A stretch of DNA of 64,000 bases, from contig CM065297.1 of the NCBI GenBank assembly GCA_032871835.1, forward strand, positions 35,473,598 to 35,537,597, written 5' to 3'. A model generated the notes under the pieces. That model ran no database searches. It saw only the letters and a list, made by a program, of their open reading frames with translations, and was not told the DNA's origin. Of the stretch, positions 1 to 10,369 are shown piece after piece. This DNA comes from Dipteronia dyeriana (taxonomy: Eukaryota; Streptophyta; Magnoliopsida; Sapindales; Sapindaceae). The position numbers were made by a program, and so were the translations under genes. Each line of letters opens with the position of its first letter. Position 1 is the first letter of the stretch.

Positions 1-560
1 TCATGAATGCTAGCTACCCTGGTCTTGGGATCCGGATGGCAACTATACACTTATACTTAGATCCCTATTGGGCGTGGTAGCCCGACTAAGGCATCAGGAA
101 TGCTAGCGAGCTATCTTAGTCTCGAGGTTACGATTGTCGAAATACCATGGCGTTCCTCTTGGAGGGATTAATTCGGTCCAAGGCATCAGGAGGGCTATCT
201 AGCTATATCCTGGTATTTTGATCTTGATGGCAACTATGCTCTTACACTCAGACCCTTCTTGGGGGTCGTAGTCAGACCAAGGCATCATAAGCGCTATCTA
301 GCTATTTCCTAGTATTTTAATCTTGATGGCAACTATGCTTTTACACTCAGACCCTTCTTGGGGGTTATAGCCCGACCAATGTGTCAGGAGCGCTATCTAG
401 CTATTTCCTGGTCTCGAGGTGATCATTATCGAAATACCATGGCCTTCCTCCTAGAGGGATTTATCCAGTCCAGGGCATCATGAGGGCTATATAGCTCTCC
501 TGGTGATGGCGATCCTTCTGGTGGGATTTTATCCGGTCTAGGGCATCTCGATCGTGAGCG
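1..560 (-). repeat. Tandem ~95-bp repeat, Tat-element associated
   Basis: About six diverged units with a period of 92-100 bp; the marker 'ggcatca(g/t)' recurs near 90, 182, 281, 381, 473 and 542. Each unit also carries 'gctatctagctat', 'tacactcagaccc' and 'cttcttggggg' variants. The reverse complement matches 18180-18560, which lies just downstream of a Tat integrase on the plus strand, so this block is the same repeat in the opposite orientation. It is probably 3'-UTR repeat of a minus-strand Tat element; the element itself runs off the window. Confidence 0.75.
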
Positions 561-1040
561 AATGGTGATCATAGGAGAACTATGACGGAGATCGAAATCG
601 AAAGAGATTCAAACTCATGGTGAACCGATACAGAGTTGAATCAATGAAATGTGGTATCGGTTGATAACCAGCCTTGCTCTAAGAGCCTTTTCACGAGTAG
701 AATCTCTTGAGATGATCTGCATTATGGGTGCAGATTGTAGACTGACTTTCCGTAAAAGATGCTTTTTATTGTAAACCAATCACTGGGAGAGATCGCCCCA
801 CATTGGGGTCACTGCCCCTTCCACATGGTTACTAGAGAGAATAATGAGCTTCAAGTCTCCAAGTGATGTAATTGTTTTGGAAGCCCGCTTGGGGTAGATG
901 AGAGCCTACAACAATAGTAATGGAGCTCGAGACTCTATTTTGAACTAATCGGGTCCTTTGGGTGCTCCCCAAACGGATCGAGACCTTGATGGCTCACTAA
1001 GGCATTGGAATGCCTAATACAAATGGAGAGGAGCCATCTG
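561..1040. other. Interval with no recognisable gene
   Basis: No long open frame and no protein similarity I recognise. It lies between the Tat-type tandem repeat and a degenerate coding stretch and is probably decayed Tat internal sequence. Confidence 0.5.
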
Positions 1041-2055
1041 TATGATAATCTTCAAGAGCAAGCTGGTGTTTGCTATGGTCGAGCTCGTGCCAGCCAAGGA
1101 GGATGGTTACTTCTTCACAACCTTCCAGGTAAAGCTGGCTCTACTTCTCCCATTTGACTTAAGAGTCATTGATGGACGAAAAAGGGAGGAGATTAAGAAG
1201 AAAACTGCTTAGATGGTTGTGTATGTTCACATCATAGCTGGCAAGTCTTGGGTTGCTGAAGCATACTCGGGCTTGAAATCCATGATTCAGTAGATGATTA
1301 ATCCGATGAGGGAGCTTCTCCCTTGAATAAAAACCACAGCTGAGGTGGTTGTTTATATGGAAGGTGAGCCCCGGTTGATCCAGAAGTAGATGTTTTGGAT
1401 AGAGAAAACTACTCTATTAGGTTAAATCAAACCAAGAGATGGAGGAGCTGACCACGGTAGTGAAGGGCGCAGTTGTTCTGAATAACCAGAATTGAGGCAA
1501 CCATGGCTAATAAGCAGGGAACCTAGGAGTGGATCCAACATGCATATGATGTGGAGAGACTCAGGTCCATGCGTCGTGTCAAGCGAGGATTGCTCCGAAG
1601 GAAGAGGTAAACTCTTGAGGGAGTGGTTTAAACTCTGCATGGCAGCGTGGCTACCTTGGGAGCAAAGATGGGTGCTTCATTTGCTGAAGGACACTTCTGT
1701 GTTGCTTGCTAGGCAGCTCGAGCTCTTCTTCCCTCTAACCTGATCATTATTGTAGGATGGATACCTTGAGTAGATCATAGAGAAAGTTGAGAGTTTCCTG
1801 GGTCCGCTCTGACTAAAGCCGGACCTTATTGAGATGATGGATACACATATGATAAGGAGGACTTGGTTCTCATTTCTACTTTCATGTCTAGTTTTGTTAG
1901 GGTAGGAACTACCTTGAAGTCCTCCGCTGTTGTAAATGTGTGATGGGCTTCAAGTCTGCCTATCTCTCTATCTGAATCTTTCAAAGTAGAGGTCCAGATT
2001 GGTGTTACCAAGGTAGAAGAGGTAGATCGGGACGAAGGTAGCTCGCTAGGGCGAT
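1041..2055 (+). pseudogene. Degenerate coding stretch, possible Tat additional ORF
   Basis: Read on the plus strand, this stretch gives long runs of protein-like sequence broken by stops and frame changes. Examples are FKSKLVFAMVELVPAKEDG near 1045, AYDVERLRSMRRVKRG near 1537 and VQIGVTKVEEVDRDEGSS near 1990. Several stops are TAG or TGA at positions where CAG, TGG or CGA would fit. Composition is charged and coiled-coil-like in the middle. It runs antisense to the neighbouring minus-strand Tat LTR, the same relation seen for the antisense ORF at 20626-22600, but I see no direct protein match between the two. The function is not recognised, and it could be another mobile-element gene. Confidence 0.35.
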
Positions 2056-2993
2056 GAATGGCCCCAAACAAGTGGGGAGGAGACACCGGCCTAGTAACTG
2101 TCTGGATACATGCTCGGGAATCTAGAAGTTTCCCGAGACTGAGAGAACACTTTGAACCCATCCGAGATGAGTGGTGACTAACTTGAGAATTGGATGACCC
2201 TATACGAATGGAGATGGGCTACCTGTCTGGTACTGGTCTAGAGGCATAATTGGGATTTCAAGGAGCCCCCTGCAATTGAAATGAGGCTCAGGACCTTCCT
2301 GGAATGAAACGAGAATTTAGTGGCTCACTTAAGCATTGATCGACCCTGTATAAGAAGTGAGGAACCACTTGGCCTTGCATTGAGGCTACTGCTCCAGAGG
2401 TTTGCTTAGGCATGTATGAGGCCTTACCAAGAGTGGGAAACCTCTGGGCTCTCCTTGATCAGATCTGGCTTCGGTGGCTTGCTAGGGCTATAAATGACCC
2501 GGTACATATAGGGCGAAGCCACTAGTCTTGTAGCGATGCTACCGCTCTAGAAGCTTGCTTAGGCACATAGGTGGCCTTATAAAATGTGGGAAGCTTCTGA
2601 GACCTCCTCGATCGGATCGGGCTTCTGTGGCTTGCTAGGGTTGTGAATGGCCCAGTAAACATGAAGAGAAGCCACCGGAGGTACTGGTCCAGATGCATGC
2701 TCAAGATCCTAGAAGTCCCCAGCAACTGAGAGAGGGCTCTGGACCCTACTGGAATGAATAGAGAGTTCAGTGGCTCACTTGGGCGTTGACTGGCCCTGTA
2801 TAAGAAGTGAGGAACCACTTGGACTTATAGTGAGGCCGCTGCTCCAGAGGTTTGCTTAGACATGTATGAGGCCTTACCAAGAGTGGGAAACATCTAGGCT
2901 CTCCTCGAACAGATCAGGCTTCGGTGGCTTGCTAGAGCGATGAATGACCCGGTACATATAGAGCGAAGCCACCAGTCTTGTAGCGGTGCTACC
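2035..2993. repeat. Higher-order satellite array, left part
   Basis: This tandem array has a unit of about 450 bp. The marker 'gtggctcactt' followed by 'ccctgtataagaag' recurs near 2320 and 2770, and again near 6301 and 6751 on the far side of an inserted element. Each unit is built from three related blocks of about 140-165 bp, marked 'gctccagaggtttgctt', 'gctctagaagcttgctt' and 'tgctcgggatcctagaag'. The blocks share 'ggtggcttgctaggg' and gag/ggctct motifs. With 6074-6835 it formed one array of roughly 1.7 kb before the insertion at 2994. Confidence 0.8.
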
Positions 2994-3522
2994 TGTCACG
3001 GGCTTAAAGTTTGCGCAGCACACCCGTGCGGCACTTAGGCAAATTCTATGAGAATGTTGCTGAGTAAGCCTTACAAGAGAGAGATTTGAAAGAGTAGAAG
3101 AGCTTGAATGGAAAACAAAGATTGTATTGCTATGAAGGAAGCTTTACAATGCCTTGGATACTAGAATGCTTGAGTTTCTAGGATGATTTACAAATGAGGG
3201 GGGCTTGGCTATTTATAGGTGAGCCACCTCCTTAAGGAATGTTCTAGATTAATCTAGTCTAATAAAGGAGATTAAGTCTCCAGAATATTCTACACCTAGC
3301 TAGAATACTCTTCATGAATTTACATGCCTTTACAAGGTTCTAGATTATTCTACAACCATCTAGCTAAATACAAGAATGGTGTAGAGAGGGTTGGGTTGCT
3401 AGAGACTTCCAGAAGCTTGACCAATGCTGGAATTGTGGAGAAGTCTCTAGAATCTTCCAAGAGCTTGGCATAGTTGTGGCCTTTGTTGGGCTCCTGGGCC
3501 TGACAGCTTGCGGCCCGTGACA
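2994..3522 (-). repeat. 3' LTR of gag-only element
   Basis: 529 bp, TG...CA termini with a longer inverted end (TGTCACGGGC / GCCCGTGACA). Near-identical to 5541-6069. In element orientation it follows the polypurine tract. Confidence 0.9.
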
Positions 3523-3536
3523 TCCTCCCCCACCTA
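3523..3536 (-). other. Polypurine tract of gag-only element
   Basis: On the minus strand this reads AGGTGGGGGAGGA directly before the LTR start TGTCACGGG. It is the expected priming site for plus-strand DNA synthesis. Confidence 0.8.
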
Positions 3537-4023
3537 AGTTCGCAACGTCCTCGTTGCGTGGGCGCTGAGTATGTTGGAGTTGGCCAAAAGTTGGTTCATT
3601 CCTGCGGAAGGTCTTCGGCTTGGGAAGCCTCCTTTGAGAGACGGAATTCGAGTCTCGCATCCTTAGCTCGACGCAAGTGGGCTGGCTAGGTTTCGAAGGT
3701 GATCCAGCATCTTGGGTGCCTTTTCTCGGTGCCTTCGATCGCTTCCCATGGCTTGTGCGCTTCTTACTCCTTCGAATGCCTACAATCGGCTGGTTATGTG
3801 GAGAAGTGGGAGAAATTGGTGTCTCCTCGAGCCGTACGGTGGATAGCATCCTACATGGCTGTGGTATGCATCCCACCGGGATGGTGAGTGCCTTGCCCCC
3901 GTTAAGAATGCTAAGTGAGTTCACAGCAGGTAGGGGGAAAGCGTTGGCTTGTTCAAAGAACGCCATGCCTAGCACCACTTGGTAGTCATCTAAGGGAACC
4001 ACCGAGAAGTCGAGCTTTCCACT
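3537..4023 (-). pseudogene. Post-stop protease tail and residual 3' region
   Basis: In frame with the 490-residue gag-protease ORF after its TGA. The first ~40 residues fit the C-terminal half of a retropepsin (PLDDYQVVLGM). The rest is basic, low-complexity sequence that runs into the polypurine tract as NEDVANLGGGG. The usual RT-RNase H-integrase block is absent, so the deletion or original structure joins protease directly to the 3' terminus. Confidence 0.6.
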
Positions 4024-5496
4024 TCATCGGCCTAGGTGGACAATGACGTCTTTTGCTGTGCCATCAATTTGCTTGGCCGGAGAGTTGGCAGCTTTAATGA
4101 TGACGTATTCACCATTGGTGATGCGAAGACCAAGTCGTTTGGCTTCGTCTGTTGAGATAAAGTTGTGCGTTGCCCCGGTGTCTAGCATTGCACGAACTGG
4201 TTTGCCTTTGATAGTGGCGTTCACGAACATGAGGCCTTTGGTAAGTGTAGGAGGCACAGGTTGCCCTTTGAGTGCATAAAGTTGTTGGAGAGAACTCATG
4301 CTTCCTTGGGGCTCAATTGCCTTAGTTTCTTCTAGTTGGGTAACCATGGCATTGAGCATCTTTCGCTTTGGGCAGTCACGTACCCAATGTAGCCCATCAC
4401 AAATGAAGCATGGATTCTTCGGTTTGATCAAAACGGATTTGCCTCCATTGGCGCTGTCACGCCGGTTATCGCCATTGGGAGTTCTGTTTGGTCCTTCGCT
4501 CTTGCGATTGTGGTCTTTAAACTCGTCTCCCCCACCTTTTTCATGGTTGTCGGTCATTTCCTTTGTCTTGGTGAGGTCGGCAAGGGATTCTGCGGCGGCG
4601 ATGGCTGCATCAATGTCTTGCACGTTCCGTCTTTCTAGCTCCACTCTCGCCCATTCCTTGAGACAGTCCATGAAGAGGAATAGTTTGTCTTTATCGGACA
4701 TATCTTCGATCTCGAGGATTAAGGTAAAGAACTCCTTGATGTAGTCATGGATGGATCCAGACTGCTTGAGGCGACGAAGGCGGCTACGGGCCTCCTTATC
4801 GGCGTTGGTTGGCGAGAACTGCCTCTTGAGTTCTCGTTTGAAGTCTTCCCATGTGCGGATGGGATGGATAGTATCACCATGCTTGCGTCGCCACCATAGT
4901 TGAGTAGAATCCCGAAGGAAGGTGGGAGCATTGGTGATCCGTGTAGCATCATCCCTAACTCCTTTGGCCTCAAAGTACTGTTCTAAGCCGAAGAGGAAGT
5001 TTTCCACTTCCATGGCGTTACGATTGCCGTTGAATGTGGATGGCTTAGGGATTTGGATGGTGCCCCATGTGCTCGTGCTAGCGAAGGCACCATTGCCATA
5101 AGTTGGGTTGTTTTTGAACGAAGTCCATTCGGCGCGAACTTCATCCATCTCGACTCGAATGGCCCGCAATTCTTGCTCGACGAAGGTGCGAGTGTTACGG
5201 ATTTCTTCAGTAAATTGGCAGATTTCCTCCCGAATGCCCTTCTGGAACTCTTGTAGCATTGCCTTGGTCGCCTGAGCTATTATGGCGTAATTGGTTTCTA
5301 GGCCATCGAGGTGGTCGACCACGGTGCTCAAGGTGGTTTGCATTTCGGAGAGGGCTTCATCGTGGACATCCACGCGAGATTCCAAAGAGTCCATGGACGG
5401 ACCCTTGGACTTGCTACGCTTGGTGCGGGTGCGTTGCTCGCCACGACCATACGCTTGCTCTTCCACTATAGCAGCAACTTCGCTATCGGAGGCCAT
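4024..5496 (-). CDS. gag: Gag-protease protein of gag-only Ty3/Gypsy element
   Basis: The 490-residue frame starts 30 bp inside the primer site. Residues ~40-125 are strongly heptad-like (coiled coil) and ~150-290 form the retrotransposon gag domain with the WW...WEDFKRELKRQF signature. At 363-375 there is a zinc knuckle, CFICDGLHWVRDC, spaced C-X2-C-X3-H-X4-C, one residue shorter than the usual X4. An aspartic protease follows with active site LDTGATHNF near 439-446. The frame ends at a TGA at 4024-4026, but the protease reading continues downstream in the same frame (VVPLDDYQVVLGMAFF near 3960-4005) for at least 100 more residues. The stop therefore probably replaced a sense codon, likely TGG, in the protease flap region. 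Gag would form the particle; the protease is probably truncated. Confidence 0.85.
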   Translation of the reverse strand: MASDSEVAAIVEEQAYGRGEQRTRTKRSKSKGPSMDSLESRVDVHDEALSEMQTTLSTVVDHLDGLETNYAIIAQATKAMLQEFQKGIREEICQFTEEIRNTRTFVEQELRAIRVEMDEVRAEWTSFKNNPTYGNGAFASTSTWGTIQIPKPSTFNGNRNAMEVENFLFGLEQYFEAKGVRDDATRITNAPTFLRDSTQLWWRRKHGDTIHPIRTWEDFKRELKRQFSPTNADKEARSRLRRLKQSGSIHDYIKEFFTLILEIEDMSDKDKLFLFMDCLKEWARVELERRNVQDIDAAIAAAESLADLTKTKEMTDNHEKGGGDEFKDHNRKSEGPNRTPNGDNRRDSANGGKSVLIKPKNPCFICDGLHWVRDCPKRKMLNAMVTQLEETKAIEPQGSMSSLQQLYALKGQPVPPTLTKGLMFVNATIKGKPVRAMLDTGATHNFISTDEAKRLGLRITNGEYVIIKAANSPAKQIDGTAKDVIVHLGR

Positions 5497-5525
5497 GACT
5501 CGTGCTAGCTGTGGTTGCTTAACTT

Positions 5526-5540
5526 GGCTCTGATACCAAC
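5526..5540 (-). other. Primer-binding site of gag-only element
   Basis: Minus strand reads GTTGGTATCAGAGCC immediately after the 5' LTR. It matches the tRNA-iMet-type primer site common in plant LTR elements. Confidence 0.88.
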
Positions 5541-6069
5541 TGTCACGGGCTTAAAGTTTGCACAGCACACCCGTGCGGCACTTAGACAAATTCTATGAGA
5601 ATGTTGCTAAGTAAGCCTTACAAGAGAGAGATTTGAAAGAGTAGAAGAGCTTGAATGGAAAACAAAGATTGTATTGCTATGAAGGAAGCTTTACAATGCC
5701 TTGGATACTAGAATGCTTGAGTTTCTAGGATGATTTACAAATGAGGGGGGGTTGGCTATTTATAGGTGAGCCACCTCCTTAAGGAATGTTCTAGATTAAT
5801 CTAGTCTAATAAAGGAGATTAAGTCTCCAGAATATTCTACACCTAGCTAGAATACTCTACATGAATTTACATGCCTTTACAAGGTTCTAGATTATTCTAC
5901 AACCATCTAGCTAAATACAAGAATGGTGTAGAGAGGGTTGGGTTGCTAGAGACTTCCAGAAGCTTGACCAATACTGGAATTGTGGAGAAGTCTCTAGAAT
6001 CTTCCAAGAGCTTGGCATAGTTGTGGCCTTTGTTGGGCTCCTGGGCTTGACAGCTTGCGGCCCGTGACA
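5541..6069 (-). repeat. 5' LTR of gag-only element
   Basis: 529 bp, same termini and length as the 3' LTR at 2994-3522, with about seven differences seen by eye. It carries a TTGGCTATTTATAGGTGAG-type TATA region near 5752-5770 as read on the plus strand. Confidence 0.9.
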
Positions 6070-6073
6070 TACC

Positions 6074-6835
6074 GCTCTAGAAGCTTGCTTAGGCACGTAG
6101 GTGGCCTTACCAAATGTGGGAAGCTTCTGAGACCTCCTCGATCGGATCGGGCTTCGGTGGCTTGCTAGGGCCGTGAATGGCCCGACAAACATGAAGTGAA
6201 GCAACAAGAGGTATTGGTCCAGATGTATGCTCGGGATCCTATAAGTTTCCAGCAACTGAGTGAGGGCTCTGGACCCTACTAGAATGAATCGAGAGTTCAG
6301 TGGCTAACTTGGGCGTTGACTGGCCCTGTATAAGAAGCGAGGAACCACTTGGCCTTACAATGAGGCTGCTGCTCCAGCGGTTTGCTTAGGCATGTATGAG
6401 GCCTTACCAAGAGTGGGAAACCTTTGGGCTCTCCTCGATCAGATCGGGCTTCGGTGGCTTGTTATGGCTATGAATAACCCGGTACATATAGAGCGAAGCC
6501 ACTAGTCTTGTAGCGATGCTATCGCTCTAGAATCTTGCTTAGGCATGTATGTGGCCTTACCAAATGTGGGAAGCTTCTGAGACCTCCTCGATCTGATCTG
6601 GCTTTGGTGGCTTGGTAGGGCGGTGAATGGCTCAGTAAACATGAAGCGAATCCACCGGAGGTACTGGTCCTGATGGATGCTCGGGATCCTAAAAGTCCCC
6701 AGCAACTGAGAGAGGGCTCTGAACCCTACTGGAATGAATCGAGATTTTAGTGGCTCACTTGGGCATTGATTGGCCCTGTATAAGAAGTGAGGAGCCACTT
6801 GGCCTTACAGTGAGGCTACTGCTCCAGAAGCTACA
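6074..6835. repeat. Higher-order satellite array, right part
   Basis: Continuation of the ~450-bp higher-order array after the gag-only insertion, with 'gctctagaagcttgctt' at ~6076 and again at ~6526, 450 bp apart. The block order is the same as in 2035-2993. The array fades after 6835. Confidence 0.8.
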
Positions 6836-7365
6836 CAGCTGAGTTGGCTTTTTAGATTCATGGGTCGACTTGCTACCTCTACCCAAGAGCTTACGAAGGG
6901 CAGACCTGGAGGCATGAGGGGATCCTTATGAACAGGTCGAAGCCCAGTGGATCTGCTGGATAAGTGATACACTGGTGGCGGAGCGAATCAGCTGTAGAAG
7001 AGTGGGAGAGGTACAGTTCTACTGTATATGAGCTCTCGATGTATCAAAATTGTTCAGCTATATAGGAGATCTTCAAGCGGGGAGCTACTGTATTGGAGCT
7101 CCATGATTATCTGAGCAGGTTCATTTCATAAGAGTAGCATAATAAACTGGTTCCACCAGGAATCCCACGTACCATATTTGCTTCATAATGAACAAAACTC
7201 GTTATTGATAAAATGAGCACCACATGCGATGCATAGGCGATATAGACAAGTTTGGGGAAAAGACATCGTATATAGTAAATGATATTCCATGAATAATGAA
7301 TCTATTACCTCGATTGTATGATGATACTCATGTAGAGATATAGAGGCTTTCAAAAGGGGTGTGGA
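6836..7365. other. Tat-like internal spacer without coding signal
   Basis: No long frame on either strand. It lies where a minus-strand Tat element should carry its leader and gag, yet no gag is visible. This suggests a deletion derivative or a non-autonomous element. Confidence 0.45.
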
Positions 7366-7391
7366 AACTTCCCATAGACGGCTCCAGAAAG
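7366..7391 (-). other. Primer-binding site region of Tat-like element
   Basis: The minus strand reads CTTTCTGGAGCCGTCTATGG directly after the LTR end CCGTCAACA. This resembles the TGGCGCCGTCTGTGGGAA-type junction I know from plant Tat elements, with two or three substitutions. Confidence 0.6.
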
Positions 7392-9557
7392 TGTTGACGG
7401 GAAATTTATTCGAGATGAGAAATTTCTGTTAACACCCTCGAGACCACTACCACAAAAGCGGTGGACAGGGTCGGTACCGTTGGTACCTGACCTGATCTTG
7501 TATGAATATGAAGAAGGATGAAACATGAGGTAGGAGACAAGCCATCCTGCCAGTCGGGATTCGTGCTTATGAAGTAGATCTGGGGAGTTTGAGGAGACAA
7601 GCCATCCCTCCCGTCAGGCTTCGTGCTTATGAAGTAGATCTTGGGAGCTTGAGGTTCTCTTGCTGGTGTGAAGGAGTTGATCTTGGTCCTGGTCCTTGTT
7701 CTGGTCCTGGTCTTGGTCCTTCATCGCGGTCGGAGTCCGTCATGGTACCAGGAGCCTAGTTCTGGAGCCTGATTCCTTCCTGTAATTCCCTGACCTAGAT
7801 AACAAGTAAGAAGGGGGCTTATCTAGCTCCAGTGTCGGAGAGCTCGATTTCTGCCACAGAGATGATACAGGAGAGCCCATCGACTTCCTTCAAGCTGGTC
7901 TGGGTGGTTTCTCTTTATCTTGATATGCGACTTTAGCATGTAGATAGGAAGATAAGAGTGCAAGGTCCAGCGAGGTAGGAATCTAGCTCGCCCTCATATA
8001 CGCATGCATTACACATGACACAATTAAGAGAAACACAAATCTTTTGTAGAGGGAGGTGGACTGACCAAGGGGGAAAAAGCATCACGAATGATCACATGCT
8101 GAAAAACCACAAGGCAGTATCCGGAAGAATGGGGGATACCCTTCCTTTTGTATATATCAAAGAATGCTCCGAGGAGCTTACAAGAATGGTGAGGTAATAC
8201 AACGTAGTCGCTCCGTAAAGCTTACAATGGTTGTCGAATGTAGACCGATACTGATATATTCTAGGTAAAGGTAATACATACATTGATGATGTCGAAAGAT
8301 CTCTAAGCGAAGCATGTATCTTCTATCATTGATTGGATCCCCCTCCATATGCCTTTTACAGGCATATTTATAAATGGTGACTACCTTGGATTGCAAGTTC
8401 TAGATTCTTCAATCTCCCTCTTCTTATTGAGTACGATTCTTCCTTTAATATAGTTGATGGGATCATGGCTAATATCTCGGAGGAGATGTGATTGTTTCCT
8501 CTTTAAACTCTTCCTTCCTTAACAGGCGGGATTTTATGTTGTAGTTGACCCCAAATAATCGGATTTGGAGGAAATCTTAGAGGTAAAGGCATTTGTTTCC
8601 TTTTAGGATTCTTTCACTAATGGTGGCCATTAAAGAGTTGAATATTCTCTTATTAATAGTGTTGATCATGTCATTAACTGGGTTGACTGCCTCCATTAAT
8701 GCGATTGACCTCATTAATGGTACTTTAAATGTCATAGACTTTGCCGAGAAGAGAGCTCTAGTTCTGCTTGTTACTTTGGAGAGGTACTTCATGGAGGTTG
8801 CCTGAGGTGACATTTGATATTCCTTGAGGGTGAGGTACCCTAGGATCCAGTACACTGGCAGGGTTCCCCGTGGACCTCTCGGTTGTCTCGTAGCTAGATG
8901 CTGGTCTTCCCATGGAGCTTGTGCTAACCATTTTAGAGGCAAAATATCCTGTAGGGTTCCAACCTTGTAGTTGGGAGCTTGGTATAGCTACGCCGAGCTT
9001 TATCATGGAGCTTGACCTAATTGTACGGGCTTCCTAGCGGGGTAGCGGGCTTGGTTAGCAAGCCCTGGTAAGGTGTTTGCAATAAACAGGCGACCTTGCC
9101 TTGCTTCTGGAATGGTGGAGAGGTACGCTCGAGTATTGCTCTTGCTACTTGATTTGACCATGCCAAGATCTATAGTGGATCTTGGCACTTTTGGTGAGGC
9201 TGGGGCTTTACAGGCTTCTTCCTTTTATGCTCAGACAGGTCGAGATTATACTTCGACGTGGTAGGAGTGCCTCTTGATGTCCGGGGACCCAGGTCCTTTC
9301 ACGTCGACCTAGCTTCGGGCTTTATCCTGGTATAAGGAGCTTAACGCGGTCTCGTCGGGCTTTATTTGGTAAGCCTGGACAGGTGCGAGATGCCCGGATG
9401 GTATGGGCGGCCTCGCCTTGCTCCTGTAGGATCGTGTGGTAGCTCGACCTCAGGGACCTTGATACCTCCGTCATACAAGCCCGAATTCAGACCCTTGTGG
9501 GAAGGCTGGGAAGTGGAAAGTTCTTCTTTGGTCCCTATCCAAATTTTGCTATTAACA
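7392..9557 (-). repeat. LTR of Tat-like Ty3/Gypsy element
   Basis: About 2.17 kb. On the minus strand it begins TGTTAATAGCAAAATTTGG at 9557 and ends CCGTCAACA at 7392, giving TGTT...AACA termini. The start matches the plus-strand LTR start at 23189 (TGTTAATAGAAAATTTTGG...AGGGACCAAAGA), so both Tat copies belong to one family in opposite orientations. The right edge cuts directly into hAT coding sequence. No protein-coding content; the 60-bp repeat at 7533-7652 is inside it. Confidence 0.65.
7533..7652. repeat. Two-copy 60-bp tandem repeat in Tat LTR
   Basis: 'ggagacaagccatcc' begins at 7533 and 7593, each followed by 'cgtgcttatgaagtagatct'. It is followed at ~7685-7722 by a short 'ggtcctggtcct' simple repeat. 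Confidence 0.85.
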
Positions 9558-10069
9558 AATATCAATGGTGATATTGTTGACAATCAAATAACACAATTGG
9601 ATTTGTATTTGGAGGAGAGAAGACTTGAAAGATCAATTGATTTAAACATTTTAGACTTTTGGAAGGGCAATGAACCTCGTTATCCTGAACTTGCTGCCAT
9701 GGCTCGTGATGTTTTAAGCGTTCCAATATCTACAGTGGCATCTAAATAAGCATTTAGCATGGGTGGTCAAGTTCTTGATCAATTCCGGAGTTCACTTCTT
9801 CCGAATGTAGCAGAAGCCTTAGTTTGCCGTCGTGATTTGATACTTGGAAATGGAGGTAATGATTTTACCGTGACTTTGATAATTGTAGTGTTGATTTCAC
9901 TTTTAATAATTGATATTTTTATTTAATTTTATATCACCTAATCATTATTGTAGAGAGTGCAATTTTGAAATGTGAAGAAATTACTAAAGACTTGTGGGAA
10001 ATGGAGAATGACAGTACTCCTGCTAGTACTCAAACAATGCACGACCAAAGTTCAATTCAAGACTATTAA
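9558..10069 (+). pseudogene. hAT transposase C-terminal fragment with intron
   Basis: Translation gives the hAT C-terminal dimerisation domain: LDLYLEERRLERSIDLNIL, FWKGNEPRYPELAAMARDVL, VPISTVASK, then a TAA at 9747-9749, then AFSMGGQVLDQFRSSLLPN and EALVCRRDLILGN. The TAA-containing triplet pair replaces the usual SES before AFS, so the gene is dead. At 9856 a GT donor and at 9953 an AG acceptor bound a 98-bp intron. Splicing keeps the frame and continues ESAILKCEEITKDLWEMEND to a stop at 10067-10069. Known hAT transposases (RICESLEEPER/DAYSLEEPER-like) share this domain. The N-terminal BED finger and catalytic core are not in the window. Confidence 0.85.
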
Positions 10070-10369
10070 ATACATATCCTGATCCATCAATTTCTTTGGA
10101 CAACAATTTAAACCAATTTGTGATTATGGATGACTGTATGGATTATTTATGGATTCATTTTTTTTTAACTTTGTAAGGACTATGGATAAGTGGATAACTA
10201 TATTTGTCTTTCGGGATGACTGTATTTAATTTTATATTTGTTGTATTATTTAATGATATTATATTGGATTTGATTGGATTGGATTATTAAAACTTATTAC
10301 TCTATAAGGTAATAAGGTTTGATGTATTTGTTTTAGATTAATATGATTTTTTTTTTAAAATGTTAGGCA

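Larger units (their letters stand above)
2994..6069 (-). mobile_element. Non-autonomous gag-only LTR retrotransposon (TR-GAG type)
   Basis: A complete 3,076-bp element: two 529-bp LTRs beginning TGTCACGGGC and ending GCCCGTGACA, a tRNA-iMet-type primer site, a G-rich polypurine tract and one long gag-protease frame. There is no reverse transcriptase, RNase H or integrase. It is flanked by TACC at 2990-2993 and 6070-6073, and the flanks rejoin to the satellite motif 'gctaccgctctagaag' found intact at 2529, so this is a bona fide insertion. The LTRs differ at about seven positions by eye, suggesting a young insertion. The gag type is Ty3/Gypsy. Mobilisation would need enzymes supplied by an autonomous partner, which I cannot identify here. 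Confidence 0.88.

Noticed and set aside
1..560. Possible CRISPR-like array of regularly spaced repeats.
   Set aside because: Units are ~95 bp, diverged along their whole length with no unique spacers, and occur in plant retrotransposon context; it is an ordinary tandem repeat.
4043..5533. Several plus-strand frames opposite the gag of the gag-only element.
   Set aside because: They are shadows of the 490-residue minus-strand gag, which has recognisable domains; the plus frames have none.
8577..8942. 121-residue minus frame inside the Tat LTR.
   Set aside because: No recognised domain, lies in LTR sequence, and overlapping frames of similar size exist on the other strand.
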